A model generated the notes under the pieces. It was not told the origin of the DNA. It did no database searches and saw nothing but the letters and a program-made list of their open reading frames with translations. A DNA stretch of 64,000 nt from Ischnura elegans. Its lineage: Eukaryota > Arthropoda > Insecta > Odonata > Coenagrionidae. The position numbers and the translations under genes were made by a program. The stretch is taken from assembly GCF_921293095.1 (NCBI RefSeq), contig NC_060257.1, positions 56,084,968 through 56,148,967 on the forward strand. Direction: 5' to 3'. Of the stretch, positions 1 through 12,500 are shown in pieces (position 1 is the first letter of the stretch; each line of letters starts with the position of its first letter).

Positions 1-269
1 AACCTGAAAGAAATAAAAATTTAAAAAAATATTTCGAGCAATTTAAACAAAAAATAAAGTGAGGAGTCAAAATATTTGGGGCAAAGTCAGGCCGTTTTAC
101 GGTATACAATTTCTTTTTGCTAAGTTTTCGAAGCTTTTTGAGGTGCCTCATGCATAGGAATTACTAGGTCCATTTCTGAAGTAAAGGTGTACATTCCACT
201 TTGTACCCAATCTCCTAACCTACCACGCTCCCAATAGGATATCCATAAAAAGATAATCTTGGTACTGAC

Positions 270-590
270 CTGGTGGGCAACCCCGAGACCTAATCCAAAT
301 GGCTGTGGCTGAGGTGGAGGATTGACTGGTTCTTCTGCAACATCATTCTCAGGCTCTTCTGCAACCAATTCCTCCTCAACAATATCCCCCTCTTCATTCA
401 TCTCTGCTCCATCACCAGCCTCTGGTTCTGGCTCGGCCGCTGCCTGCTGAGCATCAGGGCCATCCTTGGGATCTCCGAGAAGGTACGAATGGAGACCTAG
501 CAACCAAGATGCACCTAGACACCATCCCCTCACAATGCTCTTCAACCAAACTCGTGCATGAGACTGTTCAAGTATGGCCGGGAGAACCAC
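270..590 (-). CDS. MARCH6: MARCH6 exon 9, last exon in window
   Basis: The exon encodes [20 protein letters not shown], the LHSYLLGD motif, a long acidic Glu/Ala/Pro linker and GLGLGVAHQ. It ends in phase 0 at CAG|GTCAGT. Positions 1-269 are the start of the next intron. The remaining membrane segments and stop codon lie left of the window. Confidence 0.92.
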
Positions 591-3500
591 CTGATTAAGA
601 CAGACAACCACATTAATATACATATACCATGTATTTTCCTTACATGAAAAAATCCTGCCTGAATTCTTAAAATAACTAACTTTTATGATGCTGACCTGAA
701 GAAGGAGAAGTTCTAATGAGAGTTCACCACTTCCTGGATGTGCTCCTGGGTGATCAGTGGCACTGATTGATACTGTGTACGGTAGAAATGATGGAAACAA
801 TGTCCTCAGAAGTTGAACTGGAAGCCACAACATCAGAAGGACCACAGTACCGAAAATCACAGCTGATGCTATAAGCCTGAAATTCAAAGAGATGAAATAA
901 TATACCACCACTTTATTGTAGCAAGCAGTTAAAAAAATTATTAATTGCATGACGAACATCTTAATTTGTGGAATCTTTCCACACTAAAACAAGACGAGTT
1001 TCTACGATCATAACACACTAGAAAGATGGTGAGTGATTCTCATAGTAATGCAATAATACACAAATACTACATTGTCAATAGCAGTCAACAAAAATACTAA
1101 TAGCATGAGGAAGATCTTACTTCATGGAATCTTTCCAAGTTAGTATAAGTTCTGTTTCTAAAGCACTAATATACTAGGATGATGGCTGTGGAATTCAAAA
1201 TTCATCATTGATTACCCAATGAAGAGTGGCTCCTAAGAACTGAAGTGCGACAATAGCCAATGTTTTTGTATTGGCCAGACAGGACTAGCTTCTTAACCAG
1301 GAGTAAAGAACACAAACACTAACTAAACAGTATAGACATCACTTCAAGCTCCATAACACTCATACTGGATGTATCTTTCAACTAGAGGTTCTACATTTGG
1401 TTCCAAAAAGATACTAAATGGACACATTGGAACATAGGGAGATTGGACTGTGTGGTAAAGAATTGTTATTACTAGGGATGGGTCGAATAGCAGATTTCTC
1501 GAATTCGAATATCGAATTCGAATATCAAATCATTGCTCGAATATTCGAATACTAAACGATGAATGCAGGAATGTTTGACTAGGTCGCCTATGCAGCAGGA
1601 AACCCAAGATTTTGGCGAGTAATTGTGATTTCCTTTAAAGGATTCAAACAGGAATTTAGCTGATTGATGGAATATTTTAATTTTATGTAAACAATAGGGT
1701 AGTTTCCTTCATTAAAAAAAACGAAAGGCATTGATTGTGATTCGGTACCCACCGTTAGAGTATTAATAATATACAAATTATTTGGTTTTAGAAATACCGG
1801 TTTATACGAATGGCAATGGTCAATTTTACCCTCATTTGAAAAAGGCCAGATTGGCGCCCATGCGATGCCACTCCACGTGACGTCACCGTCTGAGATTAGC
1901 AATGCATACATGAGGCACAGAGCTCAGGGAAACATGGTCTTAATAATCACCTATTAACACTGCCTAAGGTCGGAAAGTTTCCTTCGTTTGATGAGGTATT
2001 ATTAATCCTAATTTAAGCCAACCGCTACCAGCTAGCATGGTACATACTCAGCTACCTGCTAGCATCCTGCGTCGTATCAGTGCTCAGAACCTCGCCCCAA
2101 GATCACCTCACTCGCGGCAACGGGAAGCAGAACACCGTCACGCGGAGTTTTTCCCGGCATTTATACTTACCCGTCGCGTTTTCGCACGCTTGAAATTTTT
2201 CACTTTTCATTTAATCGCCAAAAATAGATATCGTCTAATAAAAATCTAAAAGCGTTAAATACGTACTCCAGGAGTAATAATCTTTCGATTCAGGCAATAA
2301 AAAAATAATAGGAAACCACCCTATTTGAGCATTACGCCAAAATGCTAAGCCTCCGTCCTATTTCTTTGTCTTTCCGGCATTTATTTTCCTGCATAAAATG
2401 CTTAAATAAACTCAGAAATAAGTTGTGTTTGGTCTTATTCTTTTTTAAATTACTCGCACATTACTAATATTTCAATCCAATGAAAGTGTAATATCAATTG
2501 CCGAAAGTCATTGTTAGACAACTTTTGGGCTAGTAGATGACTCATGCAGCAGTTGACCTCCAGAAATGGGGAACTTCGAAGCAGGTAAGCAAAAAAAGGC
2601 CAGGGGGTGAGTAGAGGGGGGAGGGCGTGAGACACGTTTTTATTGTTCTCGCGTAATTTGATATTTTTTTCGAAGCTAAGGTCTTCGTAATACGATCTCT
2701 GCACGAGCTGGGACCTTTTGTTTGATTTCGGAGAAGAGGAAATCGTCGGAGGGGGTGGGGCGAACGCTGAATGGAGGGGGATTGCAGATCGTGGGAAATG
2801 CACCAATGTCACTATCCCACGGCCCTGAGTTCTCCCTATGGTAGTTTCATCTCCTGGGGAAGATTCATAGTGCCTGTCGTTATTAGCCACAAAGTGCACA
2901 TGGTAAACACCTCGTTTCATTTTTATCAAAAGATGGATGCGGGAAAATGGTCAGTGGGGGAGAAAGAGTGAAGGGTGAAACGCGATTCAATTATTTTCTG
3001 GTAACTTGATATTTTTTCGAAGCTAAGGTCTTCGTAATACGATCCCTGCACGAGCTGGGACCTTTTGTTTGATGTCGGAGAGGAGGAAATCGTCAGATTG
3101 GGTGGGGTGAATGCTGAATGGAGGGGGATAGCGGATTGTGGGAATTGAGCCAATGTTGCTATCCCACGGCATTGAGGTTCTCCTGATGGGGGACACCTGG
3201 GATTTTAGGATTTTTTTCACCCGATCAATTTCAGTTCCCCACGTCAAACTCTTTTCACTGCTCTAACCGCTCTAACCCTCGAATTTGATGTAGTTCGTCA
3301 GCTTGCCTAAAACGGCGCTGCATTCACTAAATGACTAGAGTTCTCTTAATTTTTCCGAGTCAACTACCAACGACATGCGAGCGACAGTGTATGACGCGAA
3401 ATTCAAAGTATTCGAGACGGTATCTTTGGCATAACTATTCGAGATCTCGAATATCGAATACTTTCTAGTATTCGAGGTATTCGAGTATTCGCGGATACTA

Positions 3501-6500
3501 TTCGCACATCTCTAGTTATTACTCAGTACAATAAGCTTCCTATAAACAGCAGACTCCCGATTATCCGGCTGCGGTTTATCCGGGTTGTGGATTATCCGTG
3601 CATGATTTTTACTCTTGCTCAATTCTTTCCCTGATCTTTATGAAAAAAATAAAATCGGACATAAAATCATCGGAATTACTGCATTAATGCTAGGATAAAC
3701 CTGGCTCATTATTTCTGTTAGAATCCTTTCGTAAAATGGAAGCAATCGCTGCGGGAGCACCATGTTCCTGTTTTCCAAACCTTGCAGTGCGCGACCGCGC
3801 TCCGTTTAAAAGATCGCGAACTGGCGAAGAAAGCTCTCATTGACACTGGGAAGCACTCTAAAATAACAGAGTAACTGCATAAATAATAATATATTGTTTG
3901 TTTTAGGTAAATTATGAACAGTGCAAGAAATTTAAGTGAAAGTTTGGGTTAAATGCGTTTTCCGATTTTTGGCCAGTTTCTTTCCCTAGTTCACCTTATG
4001 TCATGAGGATTTTTGGGATTTCCCACACCTAGGATTTCAACCCATAACCCTTCAGCCAATAGCCAAATGTTTTACTTACAAGGCTAACACACTCCCTTAC
4101 TAGAACTCAGGAGAGAATGCTGGAGTACTTTCCCGTAGCAGGGTGGTTTCCTATTTTTTTTATTGCCTAAATCGAAAGAATATTCCTCCTGGATCACGTA
4201 CTTCATGCTTTTAGATTTTTAAATGATAATTTCTATTTTTTGCAATTAAAAGAAAAGTGAAAATTTTCAAGCGCGTGAAAATGCGACGACTAAGTATGAA
4301 TGCTAGGAAAAGCCTGAGTGATGACATTCTGGTTCCCGCTGCCGCAAAGTGAGGTGACCTTGGGGCGAGGATGTGTGCGTCGCTGCGATGCAGGCTTCTA
4401 TCAGGTAGCAGAGCACCCTGCTAGCGGGTAGGGCTTGGCTTAAATAAGGATTATTAATTTTGTACCTTATCAAACGAAGGAAACTTTCCGACCATAGTTT
4501 CCCTGAGCTCTGTGCCTCATGCATGCATTGGTTATCTCAGATGATGTAAAACTCCTATTCACTAGTATAGAAACTAGGTCCCAGTGACGTCACGTGGAGT
4601 GGCATTGCATGGGTGCCAAACTGGCCTTTTTCAAATGCAGTTAAAATTGACCATTGCCAATCGTCTAAACTGGGACTTCTAAAGCCAAATAATTTGCATA
4701 TTATTAATACACTAACGGTAGGTAACAACTCACAATCAATGCCTGTCGTTTACCTTGTTGAAGGAAACTACCTTATTGATAATAATAATAATAATAATTT
4801 CATCCTTATTTTTCAAGCTAATTTTAGGACTAGATAGTCCTCTCTTAGATTTAACTTGTTTGACAATCACATAAATCCACACCTCAATGGTGGTCAATCC
4901 ATTTAAGTAGGACTTGAACCCACAACCTTACGGTTACCAGTCGGGTCCATTACCCCAGCAACACCGATGCCGGTCAGTGATTGAGAGTATTCATAAGAAA
5001 GAATTCACAAATGAATGACTATGAGCTCTAAGATTTCCTGAAGTGTACTCAACTACACAAATGTGAGTAAACTGAAGCTTCGCATCATAAGTGGCCTAAA
5101 ACAAATAAAAATTTTCTTCATTTATTTGAATGGTGAGCTATTCCTTCAAAGCTTACAAATATCCCTCTTCCTTCCTGTCAATAATTCATCAAATAACTAC
5201 CACAAAATACCTATAATGTGCTTTCAATAAAGGCTCAGAGAACAGATCAATGCATAAATAAATTCACTCAACAAGGTAAATTGTTGGCACCAGTGGCACA
5301 GAGGGATTTTTTTTGGGATAATTTCCCTCCTCCCCCAGAGCTCAGGGAAACTTTAAAGTTTAATCAGTTTTACTTCATTTGATTAATATACTTATATAAG
5401 AGTGTAAGGATTAATAAAATATCCCTCAGAAAGCCATAAAACTCACCATTTTGAACCATTTATCTTAAAAAATTTCTGGGGGAGGGCCCCTGCACCTCCA
5501 GCTTATCCTGGCGAGTATACCACTCACCATAGGTCTAGTTGCGCCTAAAATCCCACCAGCCTTGATTCCTAGCTGCGCCCCTGGTTAGTACTGTCAGCTT
5601 CCATATGACTAGCACGCATTTCTATTTTCAAAGTAGATTTTCCTGGGGGTCTATGCTCGAAACCGTTCGACTTATCCGAGCGCTCGGCAACAAAGCGAGT
5701 GGTGATGTCGAGTGGTATCCCGAGTCGAGCGGAGATCGGTATGCTTGAGACGAAGTCGGCCGTGCGCGACATAGGTCGCTCGAGTGACACGAAGGGTATG
5801 TGGCAACGTCGCAGAAACGAGCGCTCGAGAAGTAAACAACAGCTATTTCAAATAGCAACCGCAAATTTGTGTGACAAATGAGACTCCGAAAACGCCATAG
5901 AATACTCGGCAGCCCGGGAAGAAGTTAAAAAGAGTTGATCAAAGTTGTGTAAGATATTTACGATGTTTAATTACACTGCGGACTCAATTTCTTACATCCA
6001 GCTGGTGCGATATGGTTCGTGTTTGGAGATTTTTCTGTTTTTCTATCGGATTTTTTATAGCATAAGTAAATAAGCGATTATATTCAAGGGTTCAACAGTC
6101 GTCGATGGAAGAATATCGCTAACTTTTGGTGCTCAATATATCGGTTTTAGAGCATAACTGTATTGAAAAGGATTTTGTGTGCTACGTACTTGTTTACCTA
6201 CGCCTGTAATGATTATACTCTCGTGATTAGTAGTGACAAAATTATTTTTATTTGTATTGTAACAATTTACGTTCATCTTCAGCCACGGCTTGTTTACATC
6301 ATTTGCCTCATTGTTCGCCGTAAGTCCACGACTTCCAAAAGGGTAATTATTTAATTAGGAAACCTTTTTGTCGCTTAAAATCACATTTTTGGCCATTTAA
6401 AATACATTCGTTGACAAAAGCATAGATTACGTGGATGTCATAGAAGGAATCATCGCTAGTGTTGTGATTGTGAACTCGTGTGACATACTTTACGGGTTCT

Positions 6501-9500
6501 AATATCAATTTCTTGTGCGATGTTCATGGAAGTGTTAATGTTTGCATTTTGTTACCATTTGCATGATACTTCAAACAACTTAGCTTTGATATGACTCGGA
6601 CTAAATATACTGGATCGGTGTAAATTTGTGATATGCCGCTGAAGGAATGAAGGTCTACCAGTGTTGAAATTAAATGTATGTAGTTTTATGATGAATAAAT
6701 CATTAAATATTTCCTTGTTAATTGCAATCATTCCTTTTATTTGCCCTTTTCTTCCGTTGGAATACACGTTACGTACTGAGTGGTCTTATAATTAATAAAC
6801 CTATTTTTAAGTACCGTAAAGTGTTTGGTTAGTATGGTGAAGTAAATTCAGCATTGCTTGAAAACGAAATTCGTGAGCACCGTTACCGGCGTCAATGTCT
6901 GAGAGGATCTCTGTGATTCCAATTGAATTCTTTTGAAAAATAAAATTTTATATTACACAAAATTTTAAAATTATTCTCTAATGGAAATTTTGAGGATAGA
7001 TATATATATTTGCTGAATAATATTCGAAGTTTTTTAAACTTCTGAATAAAAAGGATTGGTTTATGACCTAGTAATGATTTTCATTGAATTTATGCCTTGG
7101 AAATTCATTGGTACTACCTGTGACCATTCGCTATATTTTGTGGACATTCATTAGTTTTTTTTACGTAGTTTTTATTTCACCGCTGTGCCTTTAATCAATA
7201 TTCAATTACAAGAAGAAAAAAACATTAATTTCGTATTTAAACCTTAAAAATTAAAAATAAGTCAATAATAGTGCAGATTGACGACATTTCAATCATCTAA
7301 AATCAAAATGATGCGATATATAGAATTTTACCTATGCAATATTCGAAGTGCGAACCACTCTGTTCAAACACGAAGGGTAACTCGAGGGGTTTCGACTGCT
7401 CGACTGTCCCCGCTCGGCTGGAGTCGTGCACGAGACAGTCGCATACGTCTCCAAGGAGCTCGAGCATACCAAATGGCCCGAGCGCTCGGCTCCGTACCAC
7501 GTGACTCGCACACGACAATGAAGTCGTGCACGACTAAAATTTCGAGCATACCAAATGGCCAGAGCGCTCGGCTCCGTACCACGTGACTCGCACACGACAA
7601 TGAAGTCGTGCACGACTAAAATTTCGAGCATAGCCCCCCTGACTTCCTAAAGTAACTGCATGGGCATTTTGGGCACGATTTATGCTCTTAAATATTTAGT
7701 CTTTAAAAATAAAATAGAGCTGTTTCAATTATCGCTTGGATGGAACAAATTGAGTGTTAATAGGGGAGTTGGTGAATTATGCCCCTATTGCAAACTTAAC
7801 TACTCAAATTACCACATCTAAAATCTGTTATCCTATTTATCATTGTATTTCAGGGCGTCAAAGACCCATGGCCATTCAAAGAAGCTATTATTAACGTGAT
7901 ATTGAATATATAAGAAGACAGTAAACATTTCTAGCATTATACATACCTCCGTGCATGTCGAATCAATGGCAAGTGAATCATTTCACGTATTGGGCTGAAA
8001 TCTGGATCATTGAGGTTTTTTAAAAACCACAGCACTCCAGGCCGAAGAACTTCTCGTAAGAGTAGAACAAATGAGGCAAAATAATACACATACCTGAAAT
8101 AAAGATGAAAATCCTTCATTAAAAAGACTGTTGCATATTTACAAAATACCATCATTAGGTTACGAGAATTTTAATGACTATTTTATTTCTCAACACTATT
8201 TCAAGCATATTTGATAATGGTGTAACAACCGAACATTTCATAATGTATTTAGAATATTTCATAGTAAATATTTTACTAGGTGTATATGAAAGAGTTACGT
8301 CCATGAAGTCAACATTTGCAGCAATTGCTTTGGTATTTACTGATACAAAAGTTACCCTCAAATCATTCAAACTTGAGAGATGTAATGACAATGTTCACAT
8401 ATAAAAAAATTAACAATAAAACAATCACCCCCCTGAGTGATAGTTAAGTCATTTGAAAAAATTGTCATCATGTGCCAAAAGGAGTACTTCAGGAAATTCC
8501 GACTAACAGCAAAACCAATTCACAATTCAATCAAAACTTACATCATCCCAAAAAGCCAATGCAGAAATAGAGAAGTTCCTGGTGCAAGGCGGAATCCGAG
8601 TTCTCTGTCTTTTAGAGCAGCATCAAACAATGCCAACGAACAGACATCAAGCCACCATCCACAAGCTAGAGGCAAAACTCCTATTTCAACTACCGATAAC
8701 AGTGACACCTGTGAATAAGTCAATAAAATTTACAGAATATTCCAGAAAGAAAATGATGATAAAAAATTTAATTTTATATTTACTGAGCAATCCTTACCTT
8801 AACTACGAGACAGCAGAGAGCAAGTAAATGCCTAGCTCTAGCTAGTTTCAGTGCTGATGCGAGGGCATGGAGTAAGGCCAGGGCAATGCCTAGAGCACAG
8901 TATCCCACTAATGTGGTCACAAGACCCTCAAAACGTGAAGCTGCTGCCAGAGATGTGGCCCTACGAAAAATTAAGATACTAACATCATTCAAGGTGAACA
9001 CCTTCAATGACTCTAAAAATGAAAGAAAAAATAAATGGGCTAGCTTCCACTGAATAGTGGTGGCATTGCTGGCTGCAAATTAATTTCTAGGACACTTCCC
9101 AGATGTGATTTTACTGCTATATAAATTAATGACAGTTATTCTTCATCAATGTCTAATGCAGCCAATACCAATGTTTGGTGGAAAGTGGGTTGCTGAAAAG
9201 GAATTTTTGATGATGCAGAACAAATGGAAAATTTTTCAAAAACGTTTTTGATGTACTGCATCATATCAAAAATGTTTTCCATTAACCTTTTATATTTTAA
9301 TTATAAATATTAGGCATTGATGTGTAATAACTGCAAAATTATTTCTAAAGGAATGCTCAAAAAATTTCTATTTTACTAGCAAATTAATCATAATTTATAT
9401 AAGTTGTATAAACTTAAAGTAGGTGTGATTAATTCTGGAGCCAGCTAAAATGAGCAAGACTAATTGAAGGCATGAGACAAGGAGAATCTATGCATTATGA

Positions 9501-12500
9501 AGCTATGCATATCGATAGGATGAATATGTCACGTGATCAATGAGAATTTTTTATGAAGAATAAAAGAGAGGCCTTTGAAAACCTTGAAAAGACGACACAA
9601 CAATTCAACATCAAGAAAGGAGATAGTGATGAAGACAATAGGAGGAGGAAGTTCAAGGACAATAGGAGAGGAAGAACAGCAAATGATGGCCTTGAATGAG
9701 ATATTTGGAAATGGAGACGAAGGATTTAAAACAGAAGAATTACATGTGTGTTAAAAACACTTATGGGTAAGGAGAACTGAATAGATGGTAATGTCAAATC
9801 AATCTAAAGACTAGTGAAAGTTAATGCTGTTCAAAACTTATCATTAAAAATAACACTTATTTTCAATGAGCTCTCCAGATAACCGTGAATTGAGCAGTGA
9901 ACCTTACTATATTTATTTACCATCTTCTTAAATTACTTTGAAATTCGATTAGAAAAATGGTTACTTTCAGTTTGATTTGAACAAACATTAAACTGGAATG
10001 ACATTGCAATGTCAAACAGTTTAAAGTATATTCAACAAAATAATACATCGGTTCTTACATGCAGAAGTATTTAAAGATAAGTGCTACCAGCTTTTATTTA
10101 AATATGTCGAACTTCCAACATATAACGCCAGAATGTGTTGAACTTATGCAGAAGTATCTTAAGAGCTGGAGAATACAGTGCATCAAACCAAGTAATCCAA
10201 CAACATGGGCTTGATATATCCATGATAAAATATAAAACATCATTAGTAATGCCCACACTTTGATACACAACTCCACTACCAACCATGGTTTCAACACTTA
10301 AAGGTCATTCTCTAGGACTGACCTAAAAGTGCCAAAAGCATGGTCAGCAGTGCAGTTGTGTATTAACTGCTGCTTCAGTCATAATGACCAAAACACGTAC
10401 TTCATCATCTCGCCGGTTTCATTATATTGGACGAAGAATGGGTCACTTTTTTGGCCTCTCATAGCATGCTGTTGGTCATAGCTTTTTCAGAGCCACTTAT
10501 ATGACGTGGCCAACACATCACACAGAGCCGAATGAACACGAAAACTCAAATTGAAAGTATCCAAGTATTAGAAAGAAATAAAAACAGATGAACATGTTAG
10601 TGCAATGGGAGAATTCATCCAAAAAACTGAACTTGTTGAAGTGTCGACATTACTATCGGTGTATTATATTTTATCGTGGGTATATCGTATTTACACCACG
10701 TCAACCCTGAAATGATTTCATATAGGCTAGATAATTCAAAACACAGTCTTCGGGTAATAATTACCTAAGTGCAACAACAGCAAAATGACCCACATGGTAC
10801 GGGCAGAATGCAAAGACAAGGACAAAAAGAGAATTTAGGGAGACGACCCAGAAGACATGCTCCAGGAACAGGAGAGAGCCATCCAGCCCTAGAAGCCTTT
10901 CCCATGTCAACTCCTCGGCAGCCCTCTCCCACTCCAAATGGTTCCACTCCCCCGCTCCCTGTCCAGCTCCCACGCCCAGGCCATCACCCTCCACACCACC
11001 TTCCCTGCCTACGTCTCCACCTTCACCCACAACAGCCACACCATCCTCTGCCTCTGGCTCTTCCTCTGGGCCCAGAACAGGGGCAACTCCCTCGCCATCT
11101 CGGGCTGCAACTTCCTCAACGAGCTCCTCCGGAGGATTGTTGTTTATGTTGTTATTGTTGTTGTTGTTATTATTATTTGGATTGTTGTTGTTCTCTGAAA
11201 TAAAAACATTACATTTCATGAAATTTTTAAAACTTTCGCGGCCCATATGTCGTCAGTTAATAAAACTTATGAGTTAACTCACGTCTTTTGGTTCAAAACA
11301 GGGTTCCCACTCTAACTAAATTATTAAATTCACGGTTTTTCCCAGGTTTTCACGCTCTAAATATCGTCAAATTCACGGTCTGTTGAAAAGCCACTTAAGG
11401 CAGAAATATTGACAACGTAACAATCACCGCCCGCACATTAACTAAAAATTTATCAACCGCGACAGGCGCCGTGAATTCAAACGTAGCAATGAAAGTGCTA
11501 TTTCTCATGACGTCACCTATCGATATCAAAATTTAGCTTAAGGTTGTGTGTGGCAAAATGGAGGGAGCAGTGAGGTAGGGAAGTAAAGAAGGGTCTAATT
11601 TTTCGCCAGGGTTAATGAACACTTTGTTTGCCGGTCTTCCAATCACAGGCTCAAGATCAATGTGTCATCATGGCAAAAGGACCAATAATTGCACTTCGAA
11701 TATACGTGTGGAGATAAATGTGTCTGTATGTGGCTCGGCCTTGAAACATGATTTAAATATCATTTTTTCTTTTGATCAGCCAATTGTATTTCTTTATCTA
11801 AAAGTTTGAGAGATTTTTAAGGCTTTATGACGAAATTCACGGCTATTTCCAGGTTTTTTCACAGTAGACAAACTTCACGGCTCATTCACGGTTTTAAGGT
11901 TTTCACGGTTGAGTGGGAACCCTGTTAAAAGTCATCATTTCTTGCCTTCTTCAGGACTAGTGTCCCTAGCAGAGGGGAAAAAACGTTGGCTTTAAAGCCA
12001 AAAGTCGTGGGTAAACCCAAAAGTTTAATTGATTGACAACATTACATTTCATATGTTAGACTCAATTGCAGACTAAATATGAATAGATCTAGGATTTATT
12101 TGATGGAGAGATATAGACTGGAAGTTTCAAAAGATGGGATATGAGGTTGAGTAATTACACGGTTTAATGCAAAATTGTAATGCAGTGTTGCATTCTGCAG
12201 GATGACCACTCTTTCCACTGTCATGCATAGCTCTCGGAACGCATATTGTTTGTATGTCGAAGACTTACAGTGTTTGTACATAATTTAATCGCGTTTATCA
12301 TTCTCTGAATCCATTCCGAAAAGAGATAATAAGTATGTGAGATTGAAGAGGCAAGGAATTTTGGCATGAGGTAGTTATGCATAATTTGCAATGATTCCTG
12401 AAAGAAACACTCTTACCGTTCTTCCGAAGTTCGTTATTCAGTCCAGTGAATTTCGTAATAGTGACAGTTAAGTGAATTTGCTTTAATAAAATGCATGCAG

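Larger units (their letters stand above)
1473..3514. mobile_element. hAT-type DNA element with perfect 8-bp target duplication
   Basis: The termini are TAGGGATGGGTCGAATAG on the left and CTATTCGCACATCTCTA on the right, imperfect inverted repeats. Both flanks carry GTTATTAC (1465-1472 and 3515-3522), an 8-bp duplication typical of hAT. Subterminal clusters of TTCGAATA-like words lie at both ends. No transposase is seen, so it is non-autonomous. It sits in MARCH6 intron 7, carries MITE-A copy 1 inside it and contains an internal duplication. Confidence 0.88.

Noticed and set aside
2450..3247. Minus-strand ORFs sharing a repeated peptide
   Set aside because: They come from the internal duplication of a non-coding hAT element.
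7462..7625. CRISPR-like short repeat array
   Set aside because: There are only two adjacent 82-bp units without spacers, in a eukaryotic intron.
7278..7631. Several overlapping ORFs on both strands
   Set aside because: They arise from the 82-bp tandem repeat and the GC-rich end of a TIR element.
10769..11203. Plus-strand ORF rich in Pro/His/Gln
   Set aside because: It is the antisense shadow of MARCH6 exon 4.
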